Of a stretch of DNA of 9,069 nt, positions 6,910 to 9,069 are shown in pieces. The notes beneath the pieces were generated by a model. The model saw nothing but the letters and a program-made list of their open reading frames with translations. It had not been told where the DNA came from and did no database searches. The stretch is from Alphaproteobacteria bacterium UBA828 (lineage in GTDB: Bacteria > Pseudomonadota > Alphaproteobacteria > UBA828), in assembly GCA_002296185.1 (NCBI GenBank), contig DBHM01000006.1, positions 72,664 to 81,732 on the forward strand. Reading direction: 5' to 3'. The position numbers and the translations under genes were made by a program. Each line of letters begins with the position of its first letter. Position 1 is the first letter of the stretch.

Positions 6910-7944
6910 CTAAAGCTGAAAGCCATCCCTATAATCATTAGCATATTCTTTTTTATATCCTTTTATAGCTTTATAAATAGTTAATAACTGATGTGAATCT
7001 TTTGTATCGTGAACTCGAATAATATGAATACCTTTGTCTAGACAATGAAACATACCTGCAAGAGACCCAGCAAGTCTCTTCTCTGGCTTAGACTCATCAA
7101 CCAGCTCCCCTATGAAGGATTTGCGTGAGAGACCAATAGCTATAGGGTAACCAAGACCATGAAAAATTTCTAGATTTGAGAGGATATCTAAATTATGCTC
7201 TAAAGTTTTACCAAACCCTATACCAGGGTCGATAATTATTCTCTCTGATTTAATACCAGCATTTTGGCAAATATTAATTCTTTCCTCTAACCAATCAAAA
7301 ATATCAAATGATGCGGCGGTGTAAGCCGGCTTAACTTGCATACTTTTAGGATTACCCTGCATATGCATTAAAATCACTGGAGTAGATAGTTCAGCTGCTA
7401 CGGAGAGACTGTCTGGAAACTCTCTAAGGGCAGTTACATCATTCCATAGAATAGCTCCCAATTCTGCAGCTTGGCGCATAACTTGGGGCCGCCTAGTATC
7501 AACAGATACTTTTATACCTGACTTTACTAGACCTTTAACCACTGGAATTACTCTAGATAACTCTGTTTCCAAAGAAATCGGCTCTGATCCAGGACGAGTA
7601 CTTTCCCCTCCTACGTCAATAATATCTGCACCATTTGCACTCATTTCTATGCCAACAGCAACAGCATCATCTATGGATTCATATGCTCCTCCATCAGAGA
7701 AACTATCGGGAGTTACATTGAGGACACCCATGATCCAATTTTGATCTATAGAAAAACCTAGAAAAGATGCTCTTGGGTTCTCTAGAGCATACAATCGATC
7801 CTTGACCAGATTACTAACAGAAGACTCCTGAGATACCTGCCATTCCTCTAAGTCTTTTTTAGACGTACAAACACAAAAAAATCTATCATCTTCATCACGA
7901 ATTATTAACTCAAGTTCAAAATTAGAGAGCTCCCTGCACCTCAC
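6910..7944 (-). CDS. folP: Dihydropteroate synthase with N-terminal extension
   Basis: The enzyme joins p-aminobenzoate to dihydropterin pyrophosphate to give dihydropteroate in folate synthesis and is the sulfonamide target. The TIM-barrel domain starts near residue 70 and has all expected motifs: GVLNVTPDSFSDGG (73-86), Asp110 with GGESTRPGS (112-120), SVDT (148-151 region), NDV (168-170), HMQGNP (194-199), IDPGIGFGKT (238-247), GLSRKSFIG (271-279) and RVHD (310-313). Ahead of it lie about 70 residues rich in acidic and hydrophobic positions, a known extension in alphaproteobacterial FolP, ending in ENPRASFLGFSIDQNW. The start given is GTG 7944, with CAAGG six bases upstream. In-frame coding-like sequence continues to 8031 and includes RIYLKP, which recalls the beginning of related proteins, but it has no ATG, GTG or TTG, so the true start is uncertain. 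Downstream of ftsH and upstream of glmM. Confidence 0.94.
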   Translation of the reverse strand: MRCRELSNFELELIIRDEDDRFFCVCTSKKDLEEWQVSQESSVSNLVKDRLYALENPRASFLGFSIDQNWIMGVLNVTPDSFSDGGAYESIDDAVAVGIEMSANGADIIDVGGESTRPGSEPISLETELSRVIPVVKGLVKSGIKVSVDTRRPQVMRQAAELGAILWNDVTALREFPDSLSVAAELSTPVILMHMQGNPKSMQVKPAYTAASFDIFDWLEERINICQNAGIKSERIIIDPGIGFGKTLEHNLDILSNLEIFHGLGYPIAIGLSRKSFIGELVDESKPEKRLAGSLAGMFHCLDKGIHIIRVHDTKDSHQLLTIYKAIKGYKKEYANDYRDGFQL

Positions 7945-7950
7945 TACGCA

Positions 7951-7955
7951 CCTTG
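7951..7955 (-). promoter_or_regulatory. Candidate ribosome binding site for the GTG start of folP
   Basis: CAAGG on the minus strand lies six bases before GTG 7944. This is the best canonical start of folP. A second candidate, AAAGG at 7979-7983, lies ten bases before an ATT codon at 7968 and would serve a longer product. Confidence 0.4.
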
Positions 7956-8064
7956 GCTTGAGGTAAATACGGGAATTACCTTTTAATTTATCGGGAAGTT
8001 TATCAATATAATGAATAAAAATTGTCTTTCTTCAAACTATATTGGACAATAATCTGTGTTAAAA

Positions 8065-9069
8065 TTAAGATCCGGGCTGAGGATTAGGCTCAAGATCAGG
8101 GGGATTATCTCTCCTACCAGAATCTCCTGAACTTGGAACTGTGCCTCCACCATGTTTACCCTGATACTTAGAGGATGGAGTATTCTCGTCTACATCTTTT
8201 CTAATTACAGACTCACCGCTTAAAACTCTATCTATATCCTCTCCAGTCAGAGACTCATACTCTAAAAGAGCCTTACCCAGAGAATGTAAATCCTCTAAAT
8301 TGTCCATTATTATTGTTCTTGCATTATCATAGCAAGAATCAACCAATTTTCTAACTTCTACGTCGATTTTATCAGCTGTAGCCTCAGAAATATTTTTAGA
8401 CTGGGTTACTGAATGCCCCAAGAATACTTCCTGCTCATTTTCATTATAGCTTAATGGCCCTAACTCATCAGACATACCGAATTGTGTAACCATACTTTTT
8501 GCTAGCTGAGTAGCGGCCTTGATATCAGATGACGCACCACTTGTTACCTTATCATAACCAAAGATAATTTCCTCAGCTATTCTACCACCCATTGCTACAG
8601 CAATATCCGCTAACAACTTCTCCCTACTAACAGACACGCGATCTTGCTCAGGTAGCCTAACAACCATTCCCAAGGCACGGCCTCTGGGTATTATAGTTGC
8701 CTTATGAATTGGATCAGACGCCTCTAGATGCGCCGCCACAAGTGCATGGCCAGCCTCGTGATATGCTGTTAAACGCTTCTCCTCATCAGTCATTACCATT
8801 GACCGACGCTCTGCACCCATCATTACTTTGTCTTTTGCATCCTCAAATTCATCCATAGTTACAACACGCTTACCTCTACGTGCAGCTAAAAGTGCCGCTT
8901 CATTAACTAAATTAGCGAGGTCTGCACCAGAGAAACCAGGAGTTCCCCTTGCTATTGTTCTAGGCCTAACATCGGGTGATAATGGAACCTTTCTCATATG
9001 GACTTTTAGAATTTTTTCACGACCTAAAAGGTCGGGGTTTGGAACCACAACCTGTCTATCAAATCTTCC
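8065..9069 (-). CDS. ftsH: ATP-dependent zinc metalloprotease FtsH (C-terminal 334 residues; 5' end outside window)
   Basis: FtsH is a hexameric inner-membrane AAA+ protease that degrades misfolded membrane proteins and short-lived regulators. The frame is open to the right edge, so the two N-terminal TM segments and the Walker A and B motifs lie outside. The visible protein starts with GRFDRQVVVPNPD, the end of the AAA second region of homology with its arginine finger (the GTG at 9048 is internal). Next comes GFSGADLANLVNEAALLAAR of the AAA lid, then the M41 peptidase domain with HEAGH (bases 8760-8746) and the third zinc ligand Asp in SGASSDIKAAT (Asp182 of the visible part). The tail (GKHGGGTVPSSG to LEPNPQPGS) is Gly/Pro-rich and probably disordered, as in other alphaproteobacterial FtsH. 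It heads the minus-strand unit with folP 120 nt downstream, or less if folP starts earlier. No frameshift is seen. Confidence 0.97.
   Translation of the reverse strand, partial: GRFDRQVVVPNPDLLGREKILKVHMRKVPLSPDVRPRTIARGTPGFSGADLANLVNEAALLAARRGKRVVTMDEFEDAKDKVMMGAERRSMVMTDEEKRLTAYHEAGHALVAAHLEASDPIHKATIIPRGRALGMVVRLPEQDRVSVSREKLLADIAVAMGGRIAEEIIFGYDKVTSGASSDIKAATQLAKSMVTQFGMSDELGPLSYNENEQEVFLGHSVTQSKNISEATADKIDVEVRKLVDSCYDNARTIIMDNLEDLHSLGKALLEYESLTGEDIDRVLSGESVIRKDVDENTPSSKYQGKHGGGTVPSSGDSGRRDNPPDLEPNPQPGS

Noticed and set aside
9046..9048. GTG at 9048 as the start of a short metalloprotease gene
   Set aside because: The frame continues upstream as GRFDRQV, the conserved AAA region of FtsH, so the gene is simply cut by the window edge.
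1..9069. Defence system, prophage, insertion sequence, CRISPR or other accessory island
   Set aside because: Every long frame is accounted for by a conserved housekeeping or membrane family, the gaps are all short, and I found no repeats, integrase, transposase or tRNA-linked attachment site.

Overview
The window looks like ordinary chromosomal housekeeping DNA from an AT-rich alphaproteobacterium. Three points suggest this lineage: an archaeal-type class I lysyl-tRNA synthetase, an ftsH-folP-glmM gene order in which FolP carries a long N-terminal extension, and an HpnL-like membrane protein. The heme A synthase indicates aerobic respiration with an aa3-type or related oxidase. Low GC, compact spacing and Lys/Ile/Asn-rich proteins would suit a streamlined, possibly marine, organism, but that is inference. 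I cannot name a genus.

Left part (1-3579). The 3' end of a class I lysyl-tRNA synthetase gene on the plus strand enters from the left edge and converges on an HpnL-family integral membrane protein gene on the minus strand. A 150-bp divergent intergenic region separates that gene from a plus-strand pair: a class IIA HAD-type hydrolase (TIGR01459-like) and a TVP38/TMEM64 (VTT-domain) membrane protein. HpnL and TVP38-type proteins both suggest envelope lipid handling, but nothing in the sequence links them functionally.

Right part (3617-9069). One long minus-strand transcription unit reads ftsH (5' end cut by the window edge), folP, glmM, thiD, ctaA/COX15. The gaps from glmM to thiD and from thiD to ctaA are 14 and 17 nt, and folP to glmM is 55 nt, so co-transcription is likely. 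The products are a membrane AAA+ protease, dihydropteroate synthase (folate), phosphoglucosamine mutase (UDP-GlcNAc supply), HMP-P kinase (thiamine) and heme A synthase. The ftsH-folP-glmM core is a known conserved cluster in proteobacteria; thiD and ctaA extend it. This unit converges on the TVP38 gene at about 3580-3616.

No gap reaches 300 bases. I see no tRNA, rRNA, CRISPR array, insertion sequence, phage gene or riboswitch, and no evidence of an undescribed system. The points most worth a second look are small: the real start of folP, where coding-like sequence continues upstream without an ATG/GTG/TTG; a Pro-to-Leu change beside the catalytic serine of GlmM; a glycine in the HAD motif I; and three short palindromes or inverted repeats in gene junctions.
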